Assembly (NCBI RefSeq): GCF_030272615.1
Contig: NC_081412.1
Span: 694,282,083 to 694,346,082, forward strand
Source: Cryptomeria japonica
Taxonomy: Eukaryota > Streptophyta > Pinopsida > Cupressales > Cupressaceae
Direction of reading: 5' to 3'
DNA length: 64,000 bases
Positions within the stretch are counted from its first letter, which is position 1; each line of letters starts with the position of its first letter. Below are positions 22,659-35,309 of this stretch, piece after piece. The position numbers and the translations under genes are program-made. The notes beneath the pieces are model-generated. The model saw nothing but the letters and a program-made list of their open reading frames with translations. It ran no database searches and was not told the origin of the DNA.

Positions 22659-25600
22659 ATCCTTGCCTTAGTTTCATCTCATTTTCAATGTCCTTATCCT
22701 ACCAACGTCTGCGAGCATACTTTTAAAGGTCATGGTCCATTTTTTTTCAAGGATACTATCCAAAAAAAAAGACACTTGAGTCCTTCTTCCATCCCCTATC
22801 ATGTGTCCATCTTCTATTGAAAAAGTCAAAATACAAAAAGTCATAAAAAGTGAAAAAAAAAAAGACAAAAAAAGTAAAGCAAAAAAATAATTCGTCCACT
22901 GGTGAAAACCTGGCAAACAGGTGCCTTGGGCAAGTAGCATGATGAAAACCTGGCAAACAGGAATCATGCGTAATCTATGAACTTCTTGCACACCACACTT
23001 GGGGGCAGGTTTTATCCTATCATATCCTTTTGTCCTTCATTGTTCCATTATCCTATTGAACCCATGTCATACTCCTTCATATCCTATTACCCTTCCATTA
23101 TCCTATCGAACCCCTATCATTACCCTTCCTTGTCCTATCATTCCTCATGTCCAGTTTCCCTTTCCACCTTTGATCTTGACAGGGCTAAAGATCGTCATGA
23201 GCATCACGCATCTTGTTTGTAGCTTTTAGTCCATCATAGCTTTCGGTCTTTATCCATTTGCTTATTATAACTTTTCATCCATATTCCCTAGCTTATTGCA
23301 ACTTTCTGCCACTATCCCTTAGCCAATCCCAACCTTCAGTCCATGTCCCTTATCCATTCTTAGTCTTGGTTATCCTATCCATATCTTATCACTATCCATA
23401 CACTCTGTTTCATTCCCTGATCTTGATCTGACATAAGGACGCAAAATTTAAACATGGTTTCGAAAACCTCTTGACATGTCCCTCATGCCATGTTCCTGCT
23501 TTACATTGCCATATCTAGTCTCTTGTCTCATCACGCCATAGCCCTTGGAAATTGCATCCGTATTGTCTCCATGATAAAAGGCCTTTGTCTTCCATCTATC
23601 CACCATCATTTCAGCAAGCCTATTTATTCACCTATCATATTCCTTGCCTTGCTAGACACTGGGGGCAAAATCTTAAAAATCAAATAATGTCTGGAAAAAA
23701 TTAAAAAAATTGAAAATGTCCTAAAAAAATCTCTAAAAATCAAATAATGTCTTGAAATAAATTCAAAAAAATTGAAAAATGTCCTCAAAAAATCTCAAAA
23801 ACATTTAAAAATGTCCTGAAAAAAAATCTCCAAAACATTTAAAAATGTCCTGAAAAAAAAAAAATCTCAAAAACATTTCAAAATGTCCTGAAAAAAATCT
23901 TCAAAAAAATTGAAAAAAGTCCTGAAAAAAATATCTAAAAATTGAAAAATGAAAATCCATAAAAATCATAAAAAAGTCCTGAAAAAAATGAACAAAAACA
24001 TTTCAAAAATTTTAAAATCCAAAAACACGCATTTGGCAATACAGGATCTCTTTTTGTACATAGACAGATCACTGAGCATCCATCCAACAACATGCAATCC
24101 AACACTGTGCTTTAATGAAATCATGCGTAAATAGATGAACTCTTTCAATCAAACCAAACATTCAAGCTAATCCAGATTGTCATATCAATCAACCTCGAAA
24201 TCATTCGTCCTTGGCACACTATCATGGGTCTTATACAGGGTGTGGTATACTCGAAACTAGACTGTGTCCTGTCTTAGACAGGGTATCACATATCCTGAAA
24301 CCAGACAGCATGATCGTCCTATCAGCACTTTCAACTTTTGACAATAAAGATCAAGATGTTTGTTTGACTTGTTGAAATTCGTGAGTCTTATCATTTATTG
24401 ATTTATCTTCGATCATGTTCCTATGTTGCTCGATGATGTCACTGAGTGATTTAGAGTGACCGGGATGGCTCATGGTCCTTTTTTTTTTTATTGTGATTGT
24501 CATTTGTCTGTGATGTGTCTGTCTATTTGCAAAAAGGGGTTGCATTTCAGCTCTGGCCTTCAATGCCATGATGCTACGCATCCATTTTGCTATATTAAAA
24601 TAAAGGTTCTCACCTACAAAGTGCATTACTGAAAGCAAGTTTTTCTTCCTCACTAATTTCCCTCTGTCTCATTTCTTCTTACTAACACTTCTTCCGTCAG
24701 TTCGGATAGTCAGTTTGGTCTAGTGCTCTGATTTCTCCATACATATGCTGCATCCTGCATTCATTGGTTAGTACATTTGCATTACATCAAGCATTTTATC
24801 CATTTCATATTATCAATGCATCAAAAACACATAAAAAAAATATATCCATACATGTTCCACAATTCATACATCAACAGTGCATAAGTCATCCATACATGGA
24901 AAATAACATTAGTCATCACACATTGCATCCCATCATATCGATGCATATCATATCATATGTCAAAATAATATCGGAGTACAAAATTGGACTATTTGTCCTA
25001 AGTATGGCCCACAAGCTGACTATATAATGTCAAACTACATAATGTCCACTGTCTATCATAAGGAGCACATGCCTCTGTCATTGGGTTCTCCCTCTATCCT
25101 CCTCATCCCTACCATGTCTCAAGTCTTGCTAATATATCTCTGTCCGTGCTTCTGAGTCTATGTCGTAACATGAAGCAGTCAGGTCGGTTCTCCCGCGTGA
25201 TCAACAAATACTGTCGACTCTGCATCACAATTGGGGCACATTTTGTCAGTTTTAGGGTTTGCTCCTACGGGTTGCATTTCCTCATTTTCATGTCCACCTC
25301 AGGGTGTTTTTCATCTATTCTGACCCAAGTGCAGAAGTTAGTTTCTGTATCCCCTGTGGGCCCCGCAATGTCCCGCAAGCAAGTCAAATTCATGAAATTG
25401 AAAACATGGGTTTTTGAGATACATATTGCTGCTCCCACATCATCCGGTCGTTTGTACATGCATACACGTTCTCCGAGGTGATCTACCATTTGAATGTTCA
25501 CCATCTCTCTGCAAGTGTCCTTTTCCAGAGCAACAAATCCTCTTCTTAGGCTAGTGCAAATGAACAATTTTCACTCTCTTGGCCTCATTTATAGCTCTTT

Positions 25601-25853
25601 GTCAGTACATAGATGGATGTGCACCCTCTCCATCTTCTGTTGGTCATGGTCTTTTGCATCTTCAATTTCTTGTCCTTCATGCATCCGGTATCCGATTGTC
25701 AGTCTGTTCGATCCTATCATTTTTATCGATCAATTGGCCTCTTTTCTCGACATTTCCGGCCAATTCCTCGAGGGGGCATGCATATGTCATTGTCATTGTC
25801 TGGGGCATTTTCATTACTATTCTTTGAAACAACACTTAGAATCGCATTGTCTC
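22659..25853 (+). other. 3' untranslated region of A2
   Basis: Collinear with the A3 3' region except for one extra block (24715-25695, listed separately). Landmarks are the paired GAAAACCTGGCAAACAG boxes (22901-22966), a TGTCCTGAAAAAA minisatellite (about 23690-23995), the TATACAGGGTGTGGTATAC tract (near 24235) and GGCCAATTCCTCGAGGGGGC (near 25760). No gene is supported. Confidence 0.7.
24715..25695. other. A2-specific 1-kb segment, possibly captured sequence
   Basis: Absent from the same place in A0, A1 and A3, whose sequences run straight from the CTTCCGTCAGT-like block to the CCTATCNTTTTTATCGATCA-like block. It is more GC-balanced than its surroundings. On the minus strand, 25265-25567 is open for about 100 codons (MVNIQMVDHLGERVCMYK near its start; no family recognised), with CTATAAAT at 25587-25594 upstream. 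This could be a captured host fragment, a small element, or an ancestral piece lost elsewhere. Confidence 0.5.
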
Positions 25854-25867
25854 AAAGAGGGGCAAAA
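25854..25867 (+). other. Polypurine tract of A2
   Basis: AAAGAGGGGCAAAA abuts the 3' LTR. The identical tract precedes the 3' LTRs of A0, A1 (49528-49541) and A3 (44168-44181). It is the expected primer for plus-strand synthesis. Confidence 0.9.
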
Positions 25868-27106
25868 TGTAGACACCTAAAAATGGTCAACGCTTGCTGG
25901 ATCATACTTTAACATTTGCGAATTGCCTTATTTTAGGGTTTTTGCATCGCATTAACATTTCTCCTATGTCACGCATTTGGTCTTTATCATTTGCGAGCAT
26001 CGATTTATTCTTCTACATTCTTCATTCATCTCGCTCTCAAATTTGGTCTTGTCGACAACAATCTTCAGTCATGATTTTGGTCGATCTTTGTCCTTGTCAA
26101 TCTTGTCATATTGTGATCGATTCATCATCGATCCTTGTCCTTTTCAATCATGTCAATTTGGTCAATTTGTCATTGATTTTTGTCAACCAATCTCAATCAA
26201 ATCATTTATCACACTGGTCATTTATCAATTCAAAATCATGATCGAATCGATATCAACTATCCTTTGTCAAGACCTAATTGTCATTCTCGCATTGCTAATC
26301 ATTTAACCTTGTGTGTCATTTCTCTCTCTAGGATTAATAATTTATCCTAAGTCTTCTTGTTGCAATTAAATGTTCATTTAATTGGCTAATTATTCCTCTT
26401 TGTGAATTAATTAATAAATGACAAATTATTAATTAATTTACCTAATTTCTAATTTCCATCAATTTCCTAATTTCTTAATTTTCTAATTCCTAATTTCAAT
26501 TTCCTCCTATTTCTCTCCCAAAATTCATGGAAATGACATGTCAATTTGTCATAAATTTGTCATAATTAACAATCAATCAATTTTGACATAGAAGTTGTCA
26601 TAATTTGTCATAAATTATCAATCAACAAATTTTGCATAGAAAGTGCATAATTTGTCATAATTTGTCATAATTGACATAATTGATTTGCAATTTCCATTTG
26701 AATTGAATCATGCTAATCTTGTCGTCTCTCCAATTCTTCTATAAATTGGATGAATTTTCTTCAATCAAATCCCTGAACCCTTAATTAATAATTGGTAATC
26801 AGACTATCGAATTTACGCTTCTAGTACTCTTGATAAAAAATCCCGTCTACTTGCTTTCAATTGTGTGTGTGTGCTTGTAGGTGAGATCCACAACCAAACC
26901 ATTTGGAGAGGAAAGAAGAACAATGGAGCTGCATGAAGGAGCATTCAAATCGTGCCTATGGTTTGCATAATCTTTGCTTTTGAATGTTTTTGTTTCATGT
27001 CTCTATTGAGTGTTGTTTAGGATAGATCATTGCAATGAGTTTTTGTGATTGAGCTATTGATTAATGTTTATAATGTTTGTGATGATTTCCTATTTCCTAT
27101 GCTACA
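25868..27106 (+). repeat. 3' LTR of A2
   Basis: 1,239 bp, TGTAGACACC to ATGCTACA, the same length as the 5' LTR with about 17 substitutions and no indel seen. TATA-like box at 26740-26747. Followed by the CTTAT duplication and B's RNase H. Confidence 0.95.
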
Positions 27107-28912
27107 CTTATGCAGGATGGTAGGGCCATAGCTTTCAAGTCTAGGAAACTTAAGACTCATGAACTTAATTATCCCACTCACGACCTTGAGCTCACAGCAA
27201 TAGTGCATGCACTTGTGAGGTGGAGATCCTTCCTTTTAGGTCATCACTTCGAGTTGCATTGAGATCATCAGAGTCTTCAGTACATCTTCACTCAGCCAAA
27301 CCTTAATGCATGTCAGAGGAGATGGATGGAGTTCTTGTGCAAATATGATTTTGACATTCACTACATCAAAGGAAAGGAAAACATAGTTGCAGATGCTTTG
27401 AGTAGGAGACGTCACAAGGTTTACACCATATCTATGGGCATAGATTTGAGAGACCGTATACTACAACACTTGCTAGAGGATGGATGGTATGCAGAGGTTG
27501 GTCAGGTAATACGATCTCAGGTTACTCTAGAAGGGAAATATGTGGATTATTCTTTGGAGTCCAATGGACTGTTACGCCAGAGAGGGCGCATTTATGTACC
27601 TTCCTCCAGAGGGTTGCGAGAGTTCATTGTCATGGAGGCTCATAGAGCTCCTTATGCAGGGCATCCTGGGGTTAAAAAGTTGCATGCTGACTTGAGGTAG
27701 TTATATCATTGGCCAGGAATGCAGCAGCTCATTGTTGAGATAGTAGCTTGATGCCTCGAGTGTTAGAGAGTAAAGGCGGAGCACTGCCATCTAGGTGGGT
27801 TGCTCCAGTCTCATGCTATACCAGAGTGGAAGTGGGATACTATATCCATGGATTTCATCATTGGTCTTCCTATGTCTTCTTGTCGCCATGATGCTATCTT
27901 GGTGACAATTGACAAGTTGACCAAAGTAGCTCACTTTTCACCAATCCATACTACTTTCACAGCTCCAGCAGTAGCATAGGTGTTCTTGCGAGACATTGTT
28001 AGACTTCATGGCATGCCCCGGAAGATTATTTTTGACAGGGATTCTCTTTTCACTTCTTCCTTTTGGAAGTCATTACAGGCAGCTATGGGCACTAAGCTCA
28101 ATTTCAGTACAGCCTATCACTCGAAAATAGATGGTCAGACAGAGAGGGTCATTCAGGTGTTAGAGGATATGCTTTGCATGTACGTCATGGATCATCAGAC
28201 CCAGTGGGAGGAGTATCTTCCCTTAGTGGAGTTTGCCTATAACAATGGGCATCACATTTCTTTGGGGATGCCACCCTATCAGGCATTATACGGCAGGCCT
28301 TGCAGGATGCCCTTGAGTTGGGATCGTATAGAGGACAGAGTTGCTATTGGTCTTGAGATAGTTTGGGATATGGAACAACAGGTGGATTTGATTAGGCAGC
28401 ATCTTAGAGAGGCTCAGGATAGACAAAAGAAATATGCTGATGCAAAGAGGATAGATCGTAGCTACTTGGTTGGAGACAGAGTCTTCTTGAGAGTGTGACC
28501 ACATAAGATTCCAATCCATTATGAAAAGGGTTCTAAGCTCGCACCTTGCTTTGTAGGACCTTTTGAGATTCTTGAGAGGATAGGCCCAGTTGCCTACCAT
28601 TTAGCATTGCCACCTAGCCTATCACGCATCCACGAAGTGTTTCATGTATCAGTTTTGAAAAAATATCTCTACGATGAGTCTCACATTTTAGATTGGGATG
28701 CCTTGCAGGTGGAGTCGGACGGGCAGCTAGCTTTGGAGCCCATTTGCATTTTGGCATGTCGGACACTGGCCCTTCGAGGTCGAGAGTTGGACCAAGTTAG
28801 GTTCAAGTGGGATTGTTATGATGAGGTCATGACTTCATGGGAGGACGTAGAACGTATGAGATCAGAGTACCCCCACCTCTTTGATGAACTCCAGGAGGAA
28901 GCTCATGCCTAG
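27107..28912 (+). pseudogene. RNase H, integrase and chromodomain-like end of B
   Basis: Continues the B frame after A2: RNase H (MQDGRAIAFKSRKL, NYPTHDLELTAIVHAL) and the connection to integrase. The His/His/Cys/Cys finger includes HRAPYAGHPG and CLEC. The catalytic core has Asp in ISMDFIIGLP, Asp in FDRDSLFTSSFW and Glu in GQTERVIQ, all present. LVEFAYNNGHHISLGMPP and the GPF-type C-terminal region ([17 protein letters not shown]) follow. The last 60 codons ([18 protein letters not shown] ... SWEDVERM) resemble a chromodomain, the module that guides integration to marked chromatin. Several stops (near 27259, 27700, 27750, 27977, 28496) break it. It ends at TAG 28910-28912. Confidence 0.92.
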
Positions 28913-28922
28913 AGGGGGAGGG
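28911..28922 (+). other. Polypurine tract of B
   Basis: AGAGGGGGAGGG overlaps the stop codon of the pol frame and abuts the 3' LTR. Plus-strand priming site by position. Confidence 0.9.
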
Positions 28923-31724
28923 TGTGAGGCCTCACCTCGACTCAGTCTGACATTTCAGTGATTTTTATATATTGACTATCATGGATACTTTACTTTGATT
29001 CACATTGAAACTTAGTACTGATATGGTTTCAGGAGTTGGATAACATTGCTATATTTTGATTATTTACTTATATGCTTTATGAGATAGAACACTACATGAT
29101 TATTAGATAAGATGATATTGCGATGATAGATGTTGTTATTGAATTTGCAGGACTTTACTATGATAATAGAACTATGATGTATGGTTAAGTTTATGTGAAT
29201 TAGGATGAAATTGCTTATGTGATATTGCTTGATAAGAGATGTATTTAATCTATGCAGATGTAAATTGTAAGCAACTAATGATGTGTATTGTTATTCTTTT
29301 GAAATTATATTATATGTGGACATTTGAGAGTACTAATGTGTAAATTGAGATGCGTAGGAAGTTGACCATGTGACCATGGAAAATTACGGACAACCAAACC
29401 TAGACTTATGTATGTTCGTCAGCCAGGGGTTGTCTATTTGGAGAGACAACACCCCATTTGTGTTGTATTTTATTTGTAACAGTATATGCTGCATGTGTGT
29501 TAAGTGTTATTTAAAGTTATTGTGTAAAATCCACAAGAGACGATTTCATGTTTTAAATTGTAAAAGTGTTTTATTTGTGTCACTTAACACATGTGTGGAT
29601 TTAAGTTTAAATGTTTTATTTTTGTCTCTTGGTGGGAAAGTGTTCAACTATAGCTTTTTCAATTAATGTAACGTGATGTCATAAATACCTTCGGAAAAGA
29701 ATCTTTGGAGAGGTCAACATATGTTTGACCCGAAAATAAACTTCAGAGGGGTTTAAAATGGGTTAAATGAACACCTAGGGGTAGTTTAATAGGGTTTCCT
29801 AAAGCCCATAAGGTATACCTAAGGGTTAGGGGTAATTTTAGGCAAGTTTCTACTCCTAAGTGACCTTTTTGACATTCTAAAATTTGGCTTTTCTGAGTTG
29901 TGCGAAAATTGAAATTAGAAGTTTGAACCTAGTTGTAAACTTTCCTATTCGAATGAGAGTTCTCTTTCCCATTCTATCTTACTTTCCTCTTTAGTTTTTA
30001 GAAACTTGTGAGAACTGAGAGAATGAGCTTCTTAAGCAAGAATTTGAAAATTTGAGGGTAATCACCCACTCTCCATTTTTGGAGACAAGAGAATGTTTTT
30101 GAAAAGAATAGAATAGATTTGAATAGAAAATTTGGCTAAGGGTAGAAAAAGAAGATCTGTAGATTTGGGCAGCTCTTCCTCAAATATTATCGTACCTTTG
30201 GGCAGATTAAGGTTGGTTTCATTATTATTTAAAATGACTTCTTTTATTTGCATGTGTTTGAAATAATGTTGGTGTAAGAAATTTGTTTTCTTGTATGTCC
30301 TTTTTAGGAATTTCATTTGGTATTTTGCATTATGTTTTGTCTGTGTTTTTAGGAGTTCTCTCAAGACCTCTTACTCTTGGGAGAGAGGAGGATCTTGTGG
30401 GTGGTAGCAGTGACAACCCTCGAGTGAAAGACTCTTGTTTTGAGAATGATCACAAGGGATTTTTGTGTGACCCTTGCTGCATGGCCTGTTTGTGCAATGG
30501 GGGTCATAAGGAGGGATATAAGGCTAGAATGTCTTGGGGGGCATAAGGAATAAGAGGTTGAAATTCTTGATGTATTTGTTGTGCCATGAGGTGGCTACAT
30601 GTTTTCCATACTTGCAGTTCTCCTCAGGGTATTGGTCCACTACCACCCTTGAAAAGGTCATCACCAAAGTGTGGTGCAGTGTAGCCAAGTTGGGAGTATG
30701 TTTGAAATCTGTGTGTTTCTGTCTTCTATGTGTTTGCATGTTTGTTACCCATCTAGGGCTTGGTTCTCCGAGCTCGGGGGTGGCTACCAGTTAGCCTAGG
30801 CTAGGAGGTGAGCACTCCATGGTCATATTTGTGAATTATTATGCATGATGTCGGGAGTAAAGAATAGGACAAGTGAAGGTTGCAGAAATTATTGTTACAG
30901 AAATTTATGTGCAGTTGTAATTATTAGTTTTAAAAAGGAGAAATATACCCTCATTTGTTGAAATGAGAGGCAAGTTGTAAATTTGAAATATAGACATGAG
31001 ATTTATTATTGTGTTTAAATAAAGAAACATCTTGTAAATTTTGCAGAATATCTTTAGTGTTCTAAAAAGCCAAATATATTTCTATTTTCTGTTTGAAAAG
31101 AATTACTTTTGAATTTCACACAATAGTCATTGTAATATGAAAAATCAATTTTATTTAATTCTGTGTTTTGCTTTAGCTGTGAAATTGTATTCATTTTAAT
31201 TGTAGAAAGTTGAGTGGTAGATGTTGTTATATTTTAAAAAAAAAAAGAATCTATTTAGTTACAGTAGAAATTTCAAAATCAGTAAATGTATTTTTGTAGA
31301 ACAGAATAATGTATTCCTAAATTAGGATTCCCTAAGTTCAGAAATAAAGTTTATTCGATGTGCTATGACGAATAGATTAGTAGGAAAATTATTTTATTCT
31401 TAGGCATTCAAAATGAAATTTAAATAGAAAAGGCATAAGTTGGATTTGCATGCATAAATTATAACAAAAAAAGATTAAACTAATTATTTCTGTTTTCTAT
31501 AAAAACAATATAGTAGAATGAAGTTTTAAAAAAACAAATCATTTTCCCATCTATATCCTCTTCATTTAAATTAAAATACTAGAGCCTATTTATTTTAAAT
31601 GAATGCCGCATGTAATTTATAAGTTCATACAAATATAGTTTTAAGGCAGTTTACATGTATTTCATTTTAACTAGGTTTGTTTTTTTATAAAAAATATGAA
31701 ATAAAATGTGTTGTATTTATTTTT

Positions 31725-31798
31725 ATATATATATATATATAAATAAATAAATATAAATATATCTAAATATATATAAAAAAAAGAGAGGATGTATATCA

Positions 31799-31829
<31 letters not shown>

Positions 31830-31905
31830 TAAATAAATATAAATATATATATAAAAAAAAAGAGGATGTATATCAATATATATATATATATATAAATATT
31901 TTTTT
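31725..31905. repeat. AT-rich tandem duplication in the B 3' LTR
   Basis: About two units of roughly 75 bp. Each joins a TATATA run, TAAATAAATA-type repeats, an A-run and GAGGATGTATATCAATATA. Low complexity; the short ORFs across it carry no information. Confidence 0.7.
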
Positions 31906-31947
31906 AACTTAAAAAAAAAAAGGTTTTTTTTTGTATGGCCGTGAACC

Positions 31948-32181
31948 CCACTGTGTGTACACATAGTGGTCAGCATCGCAACTTCCACTATGTGAACACA
32001 CAGTGTGGGCCGCGGCTTCCACTATGTGGTCACACAGTGTGGGCCGCTACGGCTCTTACTGTGTGGACACATAGTGGTGTGGGCTGTAGCGGCTCCTACT
32101 GTGTGGACACACAGTGGTGCCGCGCCGCCACTGTGTGGACACACAGTGGTGCCGTGCCGCCACTGTGTGGACACACAGTGG
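31948..32181. repeat. Array of seven 22-bp palindromes (B 3' LTR)
   Basis: Seven near-perfect inverted repeats at 31948, 31985, 32019, 32056, 32096, 32128 and 32160, spaced 32-40 bp apart. The commonest form has arms CCACTGTGTG and CACACAGTGG around two bases. Spacers are GC-rich (GCCGCG types). Variation in one arm is often matched or semi-matched in the other. A second seven-unit array of the same palindrome is at 55674-55911. This is GC-rich DNA in an AT-rich LTR; possible hairpin or protein-binding array. Confidence 0.88.
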
Positions 32182-32423
32182 CACCCTCGGCGCCTCCATC
32201 ACTCCCTTAAACCCTACAAAAATTTCATGGCCGCCGCCGATGGGTTTTGGCCTTGCATTAAAATGCTAATAAAAAATATATATATTAAACCCTAACTCGG
32301 GTAGGGCTAGGGTAATAAATAAATCAAATAAAAGAGTAACTTAGGGCCATTTTATAATAAAATAATCCCTAATTAGGGTTTGAAGGGCTTATTTGCTATT
32401 AAGTTGGAAAACCTTTTAAAAGG

Positions 32424-32558
<135 letters not shown>

Positions 32559-33220
32559 GTAAGTCTTTATATGTAGATACAAGTGTTTAAATACCCCTAT
32601 ATGATATACAAATAGGAAGTTGAAAAAAAAAAAATTTAAAGAATAAAGCCTAATCTTGTATTTTTAAATGTATTTAGTGTGATAGATACTTAATCATGCC
32701 CTAGTTAATTTAATTAGAGCATTAAATTTTAAATTTTGGATTTAAAAGGGAATAATTTAAGTACCTTTCATTTGAGGTTAGAATGGATGCTAGAAAAATA
32801 TTTTTTAATTAGCTATCTAAAGTCGATTAATAGCTACTCATAATTAATTTTGCCCGTGTAAATTAAATTATCTAAATTAAATGACACTTTAGACGATTAT
32901 TATAATTATTGATTTAAAAATGGATTTTTAGACTATATAGCCTTATTGGAGATTAAATTTATCTTCATCTTCTATTTTTAATGAGTTTGATTTAATTAAT
33001 CTATTGACTAGGTATCTTGTGAAAATAAAATTAAATCATTTAGTTTTCCGCAAATAAAATTTAATTAATTTTGATACTTGGTTTGTATCAGAATTAGCTT
33101 GAATATAGATATGGCAAATACATTAGTGCATGTCATGTTAGCGAACTTGTTAATTAATTAGTATTATAAAAAAAAAAAAATCATTCCGTTTTTGCCCTAA
33201 ATTTTGGGCATGACAACAAG

Positions 33221-33627
33221 ATTGACATGTCATTCCCATGAAATTAGGGGAAATATTAGAAAAATAGGAGAAAATAGAAAATTAGATGAATTGGAAATTA
33301 GGAAATTAGAAATTGATGAAAATTAGGTAAATTAATTAATAATTTTTCATTCATTAATTAATTTACAAAAAGAGAGAGGGATTAATTAGCCAATTAAATA
33401 AATATTTAATTGTGACAAGAAGACTTAGGATAAATAAATAAATTATTTAACCTAGAGGGAAAATGACAATCAAGATTAAATGAATAAATCATAAAATCCT
33501 AGAAGATGAATTAGAAATGCAAGGATGACAATTAGGTCTTGACAAAAGATAATTGATGTAGGGTCGATTTGATCATGATTCTGACTGACAAAGGACCAAT
33601 GCTGATAAATGATTTGATTGATAAATT
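33221..33627 (-). repeat. Inverted family-A LTR, 5'-proximal portion
   Basis: Continues the inverted LTR cut by B at 10616 (shared ACAAG). It reads the reverse of ATTTCATGGGAATGACATGTC and on to AATTTATCAATCAAATCA, then stops. The first 370 bp or so of the LTR are missing. At 33628 the sequence switches to forward family-A leader. Confidence 0.85.
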
Positions 33628-35309
33628 GTGTTTACTTGCAAATTACTTTGTTTTGCATTCTGTTCTTATATTCTAGTTTTCTTTGGTACCGATTCTCTAT
33701 GCAGCGCCTTGGAATTACGTGTGACGAAGACTAAGAATGAAACTACTAACAAATCTTATGCAGGACACAGTCAAAGACTTCTATTAAAACACCTTGCATG
33801 TGATTTTTAAAGTAGTTGCACATTTAGTTTCCTAAAGATTAATGAACACCATGCATGCTTTGATTGCTTTTAGTTTGATTGCATGTTTTAACCCTTAGAA
33901 TTATGTCTGCCTCCCGATTTGCCTGGCACTTCGCATAGGCATTGGTGAGAGGGAATGACCCTAAGTGGTGACGGGCTAAAACCAAGCTCTTCCAAACCAC
34001 TCTAAATAATTGTGGATGCAACAAAAGTTGTAGACAATAGGTGCTGGAATGGTATTGTGATGATTTATTCGCCGGATCAATACCCACCCGAACAGATGCC
34101 CTTACTAGAAGCTCTTGTTTAGATTCCAAAAACCTTCTATCTATTGGCTCAGGTGTTGTGATACATGCATGTCGAAGACACCTCTCATGTACTCCCTAGT
34201 TAGAGATAGCAAGTTCTTGGGAAGTGATGCCCCTTGAACTCGAAGCTTGGTATGCCCGAGAAGTGAGTGCACTATAAGGGGGAGCCAGTGCTACCAAGCA
34301 TCTAGCTATCTGGCTAAGTGTTGTATTTTGAGTAGGGGATTCAATAGATATTTCCCTTGCCAACCATAGGATTTGTTGTAAATGTGCTTGATTGTTTTGA
34401 GTCAAAGTCAAACAAACATTTTGTCTTCTATGATTGTCAAAGGTTAAATTAAAAACAAACTTTCAAAAGTTCTCATAATCAACTTGGATTTTTGAAATCA
34501 ACAACATTCAACTCAAAACACAATCCAAACAAAGGTCCAAGTTTTTCTAAGTATTCATCCAACATTTGAACATGGTCATCAACACATTAAATGTCTTTGT
34601 TTCAAAATTCATGTCACTTTAGGCTAGGTTTTGCATAGTCCCATTTAGGTCATAGGGCATATTGTCATCTCCTTTCATTTTAGTCCTTTTCATTGCAAGC
34701 GTCCTCATTTTGCACTTAGGTCCAAGATCATTTCCCTAAGTTTGCATTTCATTGTCATATCCAAGACAGATTTCCATTTAGGTTGCATAGGTTGCATTTC
34801 GCATATTCCAAGTCATTGGTCTTCGCATATCCTTATCATTGCATTGTCATATCATATCCTTAGATCATTTTCATATCATATCCTAAGTCATTGTCATAAT
34901 CATTGCTTTCTTGTGTGTAGTCTCAAAAACTAGGTTTTGTCATACTTGAGTAATCCAAATCTTTGAATAAACTCTAAGTCATTGTTAGGAAGTCTAGACC
35001 TTATCAAACTTTTGTCTTTTGTCATCAATGTCATTTCATCAAACCTAGCTTAGTATCCAAGCATATAGGGGAGACATTGTCATTTTGTCCTTTTGTCACT
35101 TGGTCCTTTTGTCCTTTGAGGTCTAGACATCATTTCAATTTCCTAAGGGTCTCTTTTTTAGGTTTGCATTCCAAAAACATTGTCCAAAATCTTGAAAAAC
35201 AACAAAAACATAGGTTGCATTCTTGCCATAGATTGCATTTTCATCTATTTAGTTTGCATTTAGTTGCATATCATACATCATCCTTTAAAAATTTCATTTG
35301 CATAGTGAC
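33628..35309 (+). other. Leader of A1 (5' part missing)
   Basis: Forward family-A leader starting at TTTACTTGCAAATT, the point equivalent to about 18005 in A2 and 37327 in A3. The middle portion (33830-34400) is diverged from A2/A3. The end (34900-35300) is nearly the same, including AAGTCTAGACCTTATCAAAC. No gene is supported. Confidence 0.65.

Larger units (their letters stand above)
16494..27106 (+). mobile_element. A2: complete family-A non-autonomous LTR retrotransposon
   Basis: 10,613 bp with equal 1,239-bp LTRs differing at about 17 positions by eye, and an exact CTTAT duplication. It has a 2.1-kb leader, one long ORF (19806-22658), a 3.2-kb 3' region and a purine tract. There is no protease, RT, RNase H or integrase, so movement must rely on enzymes from elsewhere, most likely the Tat-type relative whose pol survives at 7801-10136. 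It is the innermost and therefore youngest insertion of the nest and the best reference copy for the family. Confidence 0.95.

Noticed and set aside
27113-27330. A host gene starting after A2
   Set aside because: The sequence is RNase H of B and continues the frame that A2 interrupted.
31948-32181. Possible CRISPR-like array
   Set aside because: Units are palindromes in an LTR of a plant retrotransposon, spacers are similar to one another, and no cas gene is present.
31935-32295. Frames with repeated THSG / VDTQW peptides over the palindrome array
   Set aside because: They arise from translating the palindromes in several frames; the same happens at 55493-56029.
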